Below, one piece after another: positions 1 through 8,464 of a DNA stretch of 64,000 bases (position 1 is the stretch's first letter; the number at the start of each line of letters is the position of its first letter). A program made the position numbers and the translations under genes. The notes under the pieces are model-generated. The model was not told the origin of the DNA, ran no database searches, and saw only the letters and a program-made list of their open reading frames with translations. Where the stretch lies: assembly GCA_039822005.1 (NCBI GenBank), contig JBCBMZ010000003.1:124001-188000 (forward strand), given 5' to 3'. The DNA comes from JBCBDX01 sp039822005. GTDB taxonomy: Bacteria > Pseudomonadota > Alphaproteobacteria > Rhizobiales > Rhizobiaceae.

Positions 1-114
1 GGCGTCATGGATCGTGTCGATGGCCTTCTTTTCGCCGCCTTTGGATTGTGGTTGTCAAGTGTAGTCGCCGGACATTGGCTTATTCCGGCAAATACGTTTT
101 TCGCTGTTGGTTGA
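1..114 (+). CDS. cdsA: Phosphatidate cytidylyltransferase, C-terminal end (partial)
   Basis: The frame is open from base 1 and encodes 37 residues ending in a TGA at 112-114. It begins GVMDRVDGLLFAA, the end of the CDP-diglyceride synthetase signature, followed by one hydrophobic segment. The family is an inner-membrane enzyme that makes CDP-diacylglycerol from CTP and phosphatidate. Only the last part is inside the window. It lies 47 bp upstream of rseP on the same strand, as in the uppS-cdsA-rseP clusters of proteobacteria. Identification rests on this short signature plus context. Confidence 0.8.
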   Translation, partial: GVMDRVDGLLFAAFGLWLSSVVAGHWLIPANTFFAVG

Positions 115-161
115 CTCCTTCCGCGCCAGACTTTTGAGCGGATTCTTGTGCAGGTTCATTG

Positions 162-1304
162 ATGGATTTTTTGAACTTATTTTCGACCCAGGGTTTTCTC
201 CTAGGTGTCCTCGTTCCCTTCTTTTTTGTCTTGATGATCGTGGTATTTGTCCACGAGCTTGGCCACTATCTAGTGGGTCGGTGGTGCGGGATTGGCGCGA
301 AGGTGTTTTCCGTCGGCTTCGGGCCGGAGATTTTCGGATTTACTGATCGAGCGGGGACGCGCTGGCGGCTGTCTGCCATACCGCTTGGTGGTTATGTGCG
401 TTTTGTTGGCGATATGAATGCCGCTTCGACCAAGGCCGAAATGGACGATGGCTTGACCGAAGAGGAAAAAGCGCAGGCTTTTCACAACAAAAGCGTTTGG
501 AGGCGGGCAGCGACTGTTGTCGCCGGCCCGTTGGCCAATCTCATTTTGGCCATTGCGATCTTCACGTTGATCTTTTCGGTTTGGGGCCGCTCCATCGCTG
601 ATCCGGTTGTGAGCACCGTCAATGATGGTGGTGCCGCTGCGGTGGCTGGAATTGAGCCGGGCGACATCTTTGTTTCACTCGATGGAATGCCGGTCGAAAC
701 TTTCGCCGACGTGCAGCGCTATGTGGGGCCGCGCGCCGAAACGCCCATTAAAATGGTTTTGAAACGTGATGGGCGCGATATTGAAATTCTGGTGACGCCT
801 GAAAGACTGGAAATCGAAGATCGTTTTGGCAACAAGATGGAACAAGGAGTGATTGGGGTGTTAGCGGCTCGTGAAGATGCCAGTTTTCGAACGCAGGATT
901 TCGGTCCCGGAGAAGCGTTTGTCGAGGCCTTCAGGGAAACCGGCTACATCATCAGTCGCACGGGCGGATATCTTGCCGGCGTAATTATGGGACGCGAACG
1001 GGCAGACCAGATTGGGGGACCTATTCGGGTCGCTCAGATATCGGGGCAGGTCGCCACCCTTGGGTGGCTTGCGTTGATCAATTTGGTCGCGGTTTTGTCC
1101 ATATCGATCGGCCTTTTGAACCTGTTGCCTGTGCCAGTTTTGGACGGTGGCCATCTGATGTTCTATGCCGCAGAAGCCGTGCGTGGTCGACCATTGTCGG
1201 AGAATGCGCAAGAGTTTGCCTATCGTATTGGTTTTTCACTGATTCTCGGTCTCATGGTTTTTGCGACCTGGAATGATGTCTCCATTTTATTATCCTCGGA
1301 ATAG
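162..1304 (+). CDS. rseP: RseP-family site-2 (intramembrane) zinc metalloprotease
   Basis: A 380-residue inner-membrane S2P protease. The zinc-binding HELGH lies at residues 31-35 inside the first membrane segment, and the second active-site motif, LDG in VPVLDGGHL, lies near residue 328 in a late segment. A single PDZ domain (about residues 125-210) sits between them, against two in the enterobacterial protein. RseP-type proteases finish degradation of anti-sigma factors and clear signal-peptide remnants. ATG at 162 is chosen; a TTG directly before it (159) is in frame, but GCAGG lies at a suitable distance from the ATG. It sits between cdsA and bamA. No dxr lies between cdsA and rseP, although many proteobacteria carry it there. 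Confidence 0.93.
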   Translation: MDFLNLFSTQGFLLGVLVPFFFVLMIVVFVHELGHYLVGRWCGIGAKVFSVGFGPEIFGFTDRAGTRWRLSAIPLGGYVRFVGDMNAASTKAEMDDGLTEEEKAQAFHNKSVWRRAATVVAGPLANLILAIAIFTLIFSVWGRSIADPVVSTVNDGGAAAVAGIEPGDIFVSLDGMPVETFADVQRYVGPRAETPIKMVLKRDGRDIEILVTPERLEIEDRFGNKMEQGVIGVLAAREDASFRTQDFGPGEAFVEAFRETGYIISRTGGYLAGVIMGRERADQIGGPIRVAQISGQVATLGWLALINLVAVLSISIGLLNLLPVPVLDGGHLMFYAAEAVRGRPLSENAQEFAYRIGFSLILGLMVFATWNDVSILLSSE

Positions 1305-1489
1305 TCCCGCCTTATTTAGATTTGGTTCACCATGATCGCACTCTGCCAGTGGCTAAAACGACACGAAAGCCAAGAACGTAAACGGTTTTTAACCCTGACG
1401 CTTGCGTGTGGGCACAAAGACTGTAATAGGGAAATGGAGAGTCGGATCGACGTCGATAAGTCGATGGGTTTCAATGGGGATTTAACCGC

Positions 1490-3862
1490 ATGATAGCGGC
1501 AAAGATTATAATGAGAGCGCTTTCATTGACCGCACTGACGGCGCTCCCTCTTGCTGGTGCAACCAGCGTGGCACTTGTCACGTCTGCTCCAGTCGCACAG
1601 GCAGCCGTTGTGACCAGCATCGTGGTGCGCGGCAATCAACGCGTGGGTAATCAGACAATCGCCGACTTTGTTGGCTACCGCAGTGGTGCGAACTTCACGC
1701 CGTCACTAGTTGATGACGCGGTCAAGGCACTATTTCGCACCGGACTGTTCGCCGATGCATCCGTCCGTGTTTCTGGCGGAACTTTAATTGTTGAGGTCAC
1801 CGAGTTCGGTATCGTCAACCAAGTCCTTTTCCAAGGCAATCGCCGGCTGAAGGATGATCGTCTGTCGCAGGTTGTACGCCTCGCGCCCCGTGAGCGCTTT
1901 GAGCAAACAACGCTGGATGAAGATGTGATTGCCATCCAGGAGGCTTACAGCCGTACTGGTCGCGCCGATGTGGCGGTAAGTGCAAGCGTGGTCGATTTGG
2001 GTGAGAACCGCGTCAATGTTGTGTTCAACATTGAAGAGGGCGGTAGAACCCGCATCGCGCAGATCAATTTCCTGGGCAACAATGCGTTTAGCGACCGTCG
2101 ATTGCAGGGCATTATGTCCATCAAGCGCTCCAATCTTCTGTCGTGGATTTCGCGCAATGATGTGTTCGACGAGCAGCGTCTTGCCGCTGACATGGAGCAG
2201 TTGCGCCGGTTCTACTTTAACCGCGGTTATGCGGATTTTCGGGTAATTTCGTCAGAAGGCGGCGTAGACCCGGATACCGGTTCGGTTGTTATCAATGTCG
2301 AAGTGGACGAAGGCGAGAGGTACACTTTCGGTGCGATCGAGATAGACAGCACAGTTCCGGGTTTCGGCCAAGAGCAACTTGCATCCGCGATCAGAACACG
2401 CAGCGGCAACGTATACAGCGCCGAAGAAGTGGAAGATACGCTGATTGCGATGTCTGAGCGCCTGTCCAGCAACGGGTTCCCCTTTGCCGAAGTGACGCCG
2501 GTCGGCAACCGTAATTTTGAAACGCGCGCGATTGATGTGACCTATGTGGTCGATCAGGGTCAGCGGGCCTTTATCGAGCGGATTGAGATTACCGGTAACA
2601 CGCAGACGCGCGACTATGTGATCCGCCGCGAATTCGATGTTGCTGAAGGTGACGCATTTAATCAGTTCCTCGTCCGCCGCGCCCAGCGTCGTCTTGAGGC
2701 TCTGGATTTCTTTGAACGTGTCCAGATTTCCACACGCCAAGGCTCAGCACCGGATCGTGTGGTGATTGTTGTAAATGCGATCGACAAGCCAACAGGTGAA
2801 ATTGGCGGCGCTGTCGGTTATGCGACAGGGTCTTCGACAACGGCCGCTGGTGTGAATTTCGAAGCCTCTATTGTCCAGCGGAACTTTCAGGGTCGTGGTC
2901 AGCGCCTCGCGCTGTCCGGTGGCGGTGGTGCCGATACGCGTACATATAATTTGTCATTTACCGAGCCTTATTTCCTTGGTTACCGCATGTCGGCGCGCTT
3001 TGATGTCTTCCAACGTCGCAGTGAAATTGACGACTCTGACTATAATGTAGTGACTACAGGTGGCTCGGTATCTTTTGGATTGCCGCTGAACGACCATCTG
3101 ACCGCGACGACCGGTTATTCTTACGTCCAGGAGGAATACTCACTCCAAAGCGACGGGGATATCTGTGAGGATGGCGTCACTGAATCCGATTGTGCACCCG
3201 CCGCTGTTGCCGAACGCTTTGGGAGCCCGCGTGTCAAGTCATCAGTCAACTATGGGTTGACTTACAACACGATCGACAACCGCAGTGATCCTCGCAACGG
3301 GGTGTTCGTTCGCTTGAACCAAGAAATCGCTGGTCTTGGCGGGGATGCGCGCTACATCCAGACAACAGCCGATGCCAGCTACTATAAAACGCTCTCCGAA
3401 GACTCTGAATTGGTCAGCTTGGTTCGGGTCGGCGCTGGTAATGTGACCGGTCTCGGTGGCGATGGCGTGTCAGAACTTGATAACTTTAAGATTGGTCCGA
3501 ACCGATTGCGCGGTTTTGCGTTCAACGGCATTGGCCCGATAAGTGAAGAAACAAAGGATCAGATCGGCGGTACAACATACATCAATGCAACCGCAGAGAT
3601 GCAGTTCCCGCTTCCGGCGCTACCGCGTGATCTGGGTTTCAAAGGCGCGTTCTTTGCTGATGCGGCGACCCTGTTTGGCAAGGCACCTGGCACGGAAATT
3701 GTGGACGGCACCGATGAGATGGCGTGGCGTGCATCTGCAGGCGTCAGTGTAATTTGGCAATCACCGTTTGCACCTCTTCGTTTGGACTACGCGTTTCCGC
3801 TGTTGAAAGAAGAGACGGATAATGAGCAGCGTTTCAGCTTTTCCGTCTCGAGCGCGTTTTAA
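1490..3862 (+). CDS. bamA: Outer membrane protein assembly factor BamA
   Basis: A 790-residue Omp85 protein: signal peptide to about residue 38 (cleavage after AQA), five POTRA-like repeats to roughly residue 430, then a C-terminal beta-barrel. It ends in phenylalanine after a beta signature (RFSFSVSSAF). It is the essential core of the BAM complex, which folds and inserts beta-barrel proteins. Barrel strands such as LNFTEPYFLG-like and GVFVRLNQE are visible. ATG 1490 gives an N-terminus slightly long for a signal peptide; ATG at 1514 (MRALSLTALT) is an alternative. A 185-bp gap separates it from rseP, so it may have its own promoter. lpxD follows 62 bp later. Confidence 0.96.
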   Translation: MIAAKIIMRALSLTALTALPLAGATSVALVTSAPVAQAAVVTSIVVRGNQRVGNQTIADFVGYRSGANFTPSLVDDAVKALFRTGLFADASVRVSGGTLIVEVTEFGIVNQVLFQGNRRLKDDRLSQVVRLAPRERFEQTTLDEDVIAIQEAYSRTGRADVAVSASVVDLGENRVNVVFNIEEGGRTRIAQINFLGNNAFSDRRLQGIMSIKRSNLLSWISRNDVFDEQRLAADMEQLRRFYFNRGYADFRVISSEGGVDPDTGSVVINVEVDEGERYTFGAIEIDSTVPGFGQEQLASAIRTRSGNVYSAEEVEDTLIAMSERLSSNGFPFAEVTPVGNRNFETRAIDVTYVVDQGQRAFIERIEITGNTQTRDYVIRREFDVAEGDAFNQFLVRRAQRRLEALDFFERVQISTRQGSAPDRVVIVVNAIDKPTGEIGGAVGYATGSSTTAAGVNFEASIVQRNFQGRGQRLALSGGGGADTRTYNLSFTEPYFLGYRMSARFDVFQRRSEIDDSDYNVVTTGGSVSFGLPLNDHLTATTGYSYVQEEYSLQSDGDICEDGVTESDCAPAAVAERFGSPRVKSSVNYGLTYNTIDNRSDPRNGVFVRLNQEIAGLGGDARYIQTTADASYYKTLSEDSELVSLVRVGAGNVTGLGGDGVSELDNFKIGPNRLRGFAFNGIGPISEETKDQIGGTTYINATAEMQFPLPALPRDLGFKGAFFADAATLFGKAPGTEIVDGTDEMAWRASAGVSVIWQSPFAPLRLDYAFPLLKEETDNEQRFSFSVSSAF

Positions 3863-3883
3863 GACGTAAATATCTTTTGCACC

Positions 3884-3903
3884 CCCCGACAATAGGGTCG
3901 GGG
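3884..3903. other. Hairpin between bamA and lpxD
   Basis: CCCCGAC at 3884-3890 and GTCGGGG at 3897-3903 form a perfect 7-bp stem with a 6-base loop. No T-run follows on either side, so it is not a classical intrinsic terminator. It could be a processing or mRNA-stability structure that lowers lpxD expression relative to bamA; that role is inference. Confidence 0.5.
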
Positions 3904-3924
3904 TAAGGCAACCGGGGGCTTTGC

Positions 3925-4995
3925 GTGCCGGTCGACTTCAACTTCCATACGCCAACCGAACCTTTAACGCTCACTTCGATGGCAAAGGCCGGCGACTTTT
4001 CTTTGCCGGACGCATTTCGACCTGACAAGCCCATCGATGCAATCTGCCAAGCCGACGAGCCAGTCTTGGGTGGATTGACGTTTGTGGATCGCGCAAACGC
4101 AAAAAAGCTGGCCGCTGGTTTGGCCGATTGTGCGGCTGTTCTATGCAAGTCCTCCGACGTTGATATTTTAGTTGCCGCTGGCATCGACGCGATCCCCACC
4201 GACCACCCAAAGGCCGCATTTCAGGACGCCCTTACGGTCCTTTTCACGAAAAGCCTCGGCAACAGCCCCGTGATTGCGGACGAGGAGAATGTTACGATTT
4301 TGGCCAATGGTGCCTCAGTCTCCCGCACGGCCGAATTGGAAGAAGACGTTCATGTGGGGCGCGGCGCTGTTATCGGCGATGGGGTTCAAATCGGTCGAGG
4401 CACAAGGATTGGTGCCAATACTGTTGTCGCGAGACGGTGCAAGATCGGTCGGGAGTGCGATATCGGTGACAATGTTTCGATTCAGTACGCCATGATTGGC
4501 AACTCGGTGGTTTTGGCGCCGGGCGTCCGGATAGGCCAAGAAGGTTTTGGCTTTGTTCCCCGCGCGGATGGATTGAAGAAAATGCCACAATTGGGCCGCG
4601 TCATCCTTCAGGATAAAGTTGAGATTGGTTCAAATACAACGATTGATCGCGGGACTTTGGGGGACACAAGCGTCGGTCAGGGCACGAAGATCGACAATCT
4701 CGTGCAAATTGGTCACAACGTCCAAATCGGCGTATCGACCGTTATCGCGGGCCATGTTGGCGTTTCGGGATCTTCCAGAATTGGAAATTTCTGTATGCTT
4801 GGTGGCGGGGTCGGCATTGCAGACCACTTGACCATCGGAGATGGCGTACAACTTGCGGCGGCATCCAAATTGATGAATGATATCCCTGCCGGCGAAAGGT
4901 GGGGGGGAGTACCTGCTGTGCCTATGCAGGAAGCCATCCGGCAGTATGCGGCCTTGCGAAAACTGACGGCGTCCTCCAAGAAAAAAGCCCAGTAA
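3925..4995 (+). CDS. lpxD: UDP-3-O-acylglucosamine N-acyltransferase
   Basis: A 356-residue left-handed beta-helix acyltransferase that adds the second 3-hydroxyacyl chain, from acyl-ACP, to UDP-3-O-acylglucosamine in lipid A synthesis. Residues 1-100 form the uridine-binding N-terminal domain, followed by hexapeptide repeats from about residue 115. The catalytic histidine is in the VQIGHNVQIG segment. GTG at 3925 is chosen because the N-terminus (PTEPLTL) aligns with the start usual for the family; an ATG at 3979 would remove that segment. GGGGG lies a few bases upstream. It is followed by fabZ after 15 bp, then lpxA. Confidence 0.94.
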   Translation: MPVDFNFHTPTEPLTLTSMAKAGDFSLPDAFRPDKPIDAICQADEPVLGGLTFVDRANAKKLAAGLADCAAVLCKSSDVDILVAAGIDAIPTDHPKAAFQDALTVLFTKSLGNSPVIADEENVTILANGASVSRTAELEEDVHVGRGAVIGDGVQIGRGTRIGANTVVARRCKIGRECDIGDNVSIQYAMIGNSVVLAPGVRIGQEGFGFVPRADGLKKMPQLGRVILQDKVEIGSNTTIDRGTLGDTSVGQGTKIDNLVQIGHNVQIGVSTVIAGHVGVSGSSRIGNFCMLGGGVGIADHLTIGDGVQLAAASKLMNDIPAGERWGGVPAVPMQEAIRQYAALRKLTASSKKKAQ

Positions 4996-5010
4996 TCTTG
5001 AGACATATTG

Positions 5011-5493
5011 ATGGACGACGGAACACAACAACCGAAAGCTGAATTGGGAATTGCAGATCTGCACGAGATCATGCGTTTGCTACCGCATCGTTATCCGCTG
5101 CTTCTGGTCGACAAAATCATCGATATTGACGGCGATACCAGTGCCATCGGTGTAAAAAATGTCACGTTCAACGAACCCCATTTTCAGGGCCATTTTCCCG
5201 GTGAACCCATTATGCCTGGCGTGCTGATCATCGAGGGCATGGCGCAAACCGCCGGGGCCATCGCGATACGCAATGCCGGTGCCGAAATGCCAAGTCTTGT
5301 CTTCTTCATGACCATTGACAAGGCGAAATTCAGGAAACCCGTCGTTCCCGGAGACGTGCTTGAATATCATGTCAAGCAACTCAAACGGCGCAATACGATT
5401 TTTAAATATGAGTGCGTGGCCATGGTGGCAGGCGAAAAAGTCGCCGAAGCTGAGGTGCAGGCAATGGTCTCACCGGAAGAGCAGAAAAAATGA
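5011..5493 (+). CDS. fabZ: 3-hydroxyacyl-[acyl-carrier-protein] dehydratase FabZ
   Basis: A 160-residue hot-dog-fold dehydratase of type II fatty acid synthesis. It shows the N-terminal signature LLPHRYPLLLVDKI and the active-site stretch GHFPGEPIMPG with the catalytic His, then LIIEGMAQ with the catalytic Glu. It competes with LpxA for 3-hydroxyacyl-ACP, which explains its place between lpxD and lpxA. A TTG at 5008 is in frame directly before the ATG; the ATG is preferred. The stop overlaps the lpxA start as ATGA at 5490-5493, suggesting coupled translation. Confidence 0.96.
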   Translation: MDDGTQQPKAELGIADLHEIMRLLPHRYPLLLVDKIIDIDGDTSAIGVKNVTFNEPHFQGHFPGEPIMPGVLIIEGMAQTAGAIAIRNAGAEMPSLVFFMTIDKAKFRKPVVPGDVLEYHVKQLKRRNTIFKYECVAMVAGEKVAEAEVQAMVSPEEQKK

Positions 5494-6362
5494 GCAGCGC
5501 ACAGTCATTGGAAACAAAATTCCCGACAACCGAAATTCATCCGAGCGCCATTGTAGAGGATGGCTCAACACTTGGTGCCGGTGTTCAAATCGGCCCGTTT
5601 TGCCATATCGGGCCACAGGTGGTGCTTGGAGACGGCGTAGAACTGATGTCCCATGTCGTTATTTCCGGTAGAACAGAGCTGGGCGACGGCTGCCGCGTTT
5701 ATCCCCATGCGGTCTTGGGCGGCGATCCCCAGCATGTCGGATATAGGGGTGAAGATACCGGGCTTCTCGTTGGAAAGAACACGGTGATCCGCGAAGGTGT
5801 GACTATGAATCGCGGGATGCCCGACGCTCGGGTTAATACCTGCGTTGGCGACAATTGCATGTTCCTTGCGTACTCGCATGTTGCACATGACTGTCTGGTC
5901 GGCGACAACGTGGTGTTTGCAAACAATGTCATGATCGGTGGGCATTGTACCATTGGCGACGGTGTGATCATGGGTGGTGGCTCAGGGCTCCATCAGTTTT
6001 GCCGCGTTGGTCACCATGCATTTATTGGTGGCATGGCTGGGGTCGAATTTGACGTGATCCCCTATGGAATGGCGCTCGGTGGAAGGGCCCATTTGGGTGG
6101 CTTGAACATCATTGGCATGAAACGTTCCGGCATGCCGCGCTCAGAAATTCACGCACTTCGTCATGGCGTCAAAAAACTTTTCACTACCGGCAGCGGAAAG
6201 ACACTGCGTGACAATGCATCCCAGTTTGTCGCCAACGCGGATGCTTCCGCCGCAATGAAGGACATAGCGCAGTTCATCTTGTCAGACAGCAAGCGTAAGT
6301 TCATCACACCGCGCGATAGAGGTGTCCTTACCGTCGGCACCGAAAGTGATGACGAGGCCTGA
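5490..6362 (+). CDS. lpxA: UDP-N-acetylglucosamine acyltransferase LpxA
   Basis: A 290-residue beta-helix acyltransferase catalysing the first lipid A step, transfer of a 3-hydroxyacyl group from ACP to UDP-GlcNAc. Hexapeptide repeats begin at about residue 18 and the active-site histidine is in AYSHVAHDC. The segment GMAGVEFDVIPYG and the C-terminal helical domain (AHLGGLNIIGMKRSGM onward) are typical of the family. It is somewhat longer than the enterobacterial enzyme, with extra residues at both ends. It overlaps fabZ by 4 bp and lpxI by 14 bp. Confidence 0.96.
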   Translation: MSSAQSLETKFPTTEIHPSAIVEDGSTLGAGVQIGPFCHIGPQVVLGDGVELMSHVVISGRTELGDGCRVYPHAVLGGDPQHVGYRGEDTGLLVGKNTVIREGVTMNRGMPDARVNTCVGDNCMFLAYSHVAHDCLVGDNVVFANNVMIGGHCTIGDGVIMGGGSGLHQFCRVGHHAFIGGMAGVEFDVIPYGMALGGRAHLGGLNIIGMKRSGMPRSEIHALRHGVKKLFTTGSGKTLRDNASQFVANADASAAMKDIAQFILSDSKRKFITPRDRGVLTVGTESDDEA

Positions 6363-7239
6363 TCCCTTGGGTGAGGACGCGCCCTGGGGTCGAATTGGTC
6401 TCATTGCCGGCAATGGCGCCCTGCCGCTTCTGGTGGCAAGAACGCTCGAAATGGAAGGGAACGCACCGTTCGTAATCGGCATTGAAGGGGAGGCCGATCC
6501 GCATCTCGAGGCTTTTGACTTTGTTTCCGCCTATACCGGACACCCAGGGCGCGTGGTGGCGGCACTCAAGAAAGCCAAGGTTACCGATGTTGTTATGGTT
6601 GGCGGCGTCCGAGGCAGGCCGCAACTTCATCGTTTCATACCTGATTGGACCACATTGAAGTTCGCAGCGCGCCTTATCCCGAGGCTGCGCGCGGGCGACG
6701 ATGCTTTATTGCGCGGCGTGATTAGTATCATCGAAGATGCGGGTATCCGCGTTCGCGGCGTCCATGAGCTTGTGCCAAGCTTGCTTGCACCGGCCGGTCA
6801 TTTGGCGGGACCAAAACCAGATCGAGCTGCAAAAACGGCACTAAAAACCGCCACAACAGGCGCATTGGCATTGGGCAAGTTGGATGCAGGGCAGGCAGCG
6901 ATCGCGATCCGGCGCCGCCTGGTGGCTTTGGAAGGCGCGGAGGGCACTGACCTGATGATCGAGCGCATCGCACAGTTGCGCACGCAAGGTCGCTTGCAGG
7001 CCAACAGGACCGGCGCATTGGTCAAAATCGCCAAGCCCGGCCAGGATCTACGTGCCGATTTACCGACCATTGGACCAGACACGATCAAGAATGCGGCAGC
7101 CGCCAAGTTGACAGCGGTAGCCGTTCATGCAGGCCGCTCACTGATTTCCGAGTTGGAATTGACGAAACAGCTCGCCGATCAGCATAAAATCACACTAATG
7201 GGCATTGATCCTGACCAGCTGGCAGACCTGACACCATGA
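6349..7239 (+). CDS. lpxI: UDP-2,3-diacylglucosamine pyrophosphatase LpxI
   Basis: A 296-residue protein of the LpxI (DUF1009) family, the alphaproteobacterial replacement for LpxH. It hydrolyses UDP-2,3-diacylglucosamine to lipid X and UMP. The N-terminal IGLIAGNGALPLLVA is the family's hallmark. DALLRGVISIIEDAGIRVRG and the C-terminal GRSLISE...LMGIDP are further family-like stretches. ATG 6349 is preferred over the in-frame GTG at 6322, which would lie further inside lpxA. The stop overlaps the lpxB start in an ATGA at 7236-7239. Together with its neighbours it completes lipid A synthesis through disaccharide formation. Confidence 0.92.
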   Translation: MTRPDPLGEDAPWGRIGLIAGNGALPLLVARTLEMEGNAPFVIGIEGEADPHLEAFDFVSAYTGHPGRVVAALKKAKVTDVVMVGGVRGRPQLHRFIPDWTTLKFAARLIPRLRAGDDALLRGVISIIEDAGIRVRGVHELVPSLLAPAGHLAGPKPDRAAKTALKTATTGALALGKLDAGQAAIAIRRRLVALEGAEGTDLMIERIAQLRTQGRLQANRTGALVKIAKPGQDLRADLPTIGPDTIKNAAAAKLTAVAVHAGRSLISELELTKQLADQHKITLMGIDPDQLADLTP

Positions 7240-8426
7240 GTGCTGACGCAACCATCCACATCGGCGTTATTGCAGGGGAGGCTTCCGGCCAGTTGCTGGC
7301 AGCTGATGTAATTCGTCACCTGAAAGAGGTTGCCGGTGCCAACATACGTCTGTCTGGCGTCGGTGGCGGAGAGCTGCAAGACCTTGGTCTGAACAGTTTT
7401 TTTGATCCCGAAGATATCGCATTGACCGGACTGACAGCGGTCGTTGCACAATTGCCAAAACTACTGTCACACCTGAGTTTGGCCACCCGTCACTTTGTTA
7501 CCGATCCACCGGATTTGCTTCTATTGGTGGATAGCCCGGATTTTTCAAGCCGGGTTGCCAAACGCGTGAAACGTCAGCGACCAGATATGAAGATCGCCAA
7601 ATATGTGGCGCCAACCGTGTGGGCGTGGCGGCCAGAACGGGCAAAAAAGATGGTAGGCACGATCGACCATGTGTTTGCGCTCTTTCCGTTTGAACCGGAA
7701 GTGATGCAGACGCTGGGCGGACCGCCGACGACCTATGTCGGACACCGCTTGTTGGCCGATGAAAACTTAATGGCAATACACAGCCGCAAAACTAAAAAAT
7801 CCCTTGATAACAAAGAAATAGACCTCGTCTTCTTACCCGGCTCGCGGCGATCTGAGATCAAATCGCTCATGCCGGATATGGGGCGTGTGATCGGTGTATT
7901 GGAGGAACGAAAAACACCATTTACGATTACCATTCCGGCGGTCGAAAGACATCTTTCGTTGATTAAAGACCATGTGCAGCGTTGGGATGTCCGGGCGACA
8001 CCCAAAGTCGTGACGGGAAGGGCCGCTCAACTAGAAGCCTTTCGGCAAGCCGATGCCGCTTTGGCAGCATCAGGTACCGTGCTCTTGGAATTAGCACTGG
8101 CCAAGGTTCCCGCCTTGAGCATCTATAGGGCCGATTTGTTGATGAAGCCCTTCACCTATTTGATCAAAACGTGGTCGGCGGCCCTGCCAAACGTCATTAC
8201 AGACCGCGTGGTGATTTCAGAATACTATGATCACTTGATCAACGCCGGTCTTTTGGCGCGCCAGCTTGAAGAGTTGGCAACGCCGCAAAGCACCAAGCGC
8301 CAAGCGGTTTTGGAAGGGTATGACCTCGTCCGGTCGAACATGGCCCTGACACATCCACCCCATGAGACCGTAACCGACGCGCTGCTGACGATGCTGAACA
8401 TGAGCCGACCACAAAAAAAGGGCTGA
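7236..8426 (+). CDS. lpxB: Lipid-A-disaccharide synthase
   Basis: A 396-residue GT19 glycosyltransferase that joins lipid X and UDP-2,3-diacylglucosamine into the tetraacyl disaccharide at the inner membrane. It begins IGVIAGEASGQLLAADV, with the GEASGD-like motif (Q here in place of D), and contains DSPDFSSRVAK, VAPTVWAWRPERAKKM and LVFLPGSRRSEIKSL. It is the last gene of the lipid A cluster. The stop codon lies inside a strong terminator hairpin shared with convergent gltA. Confidence 0.95.
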   Translation: MSADATIHIGVIAGEASGQLLAADVIRHLKEVAGANIRLSGVGGGELQDLGLNSFFDPEDIALTGLTAVVAQLPKLLSHLSLATRHFVTDPPDLLLLVDSPDFSSRVAKRVKRQRPDMKIAKYVAPTVWAWRPERAKKMVGTIDHVFALFPFEPEVMQTLGGPPTTYVGHRLLADENLMAIHSRKTKKSLDNKEIDLVFLPGSRRSEIKSLMPDMGRVIGVLEERKTPFTITIPAVERHLSLIKDHVQRWDVRATPKVVTGRAAQLEAFRQADAALAASGTVLLELALAKVPALSIYRADLLMKPFTYLIKTWSAALPNVITDRVVISEYYDHLINAGLLARQLEELATPQSTKRQAVLEGYDLVRSNMALTHPPHETVTDALLTMLNMSRPQKKG

Positions 8427-8439
8427 TACTTCAGCCCTT
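8413..8439. terminator. Bidirectional terminator between lpxB and gltA
   Basis: AAGGGCTGA (8418-8426) pairs perfectly with TCAGCCCTT (8431-8439) around a 4-base loop. The A-run at 8413-8419 becomes a U-run when read from gltA, so the best terminator reading is on the minus strand. In the plus direction only TTCCTT follows. The hairpin includes the lpxB stop codon. Confidence 0.85.
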
Positions 8440-8464
8440 CCTTCAACATTCAGGCTCGATCAAC

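Noticed and set aside
3884..3903. Terminator between bamA and lpxD
   Set aside because: The hairpin is real but lacks a T-run, so I list it as a hairpin only.
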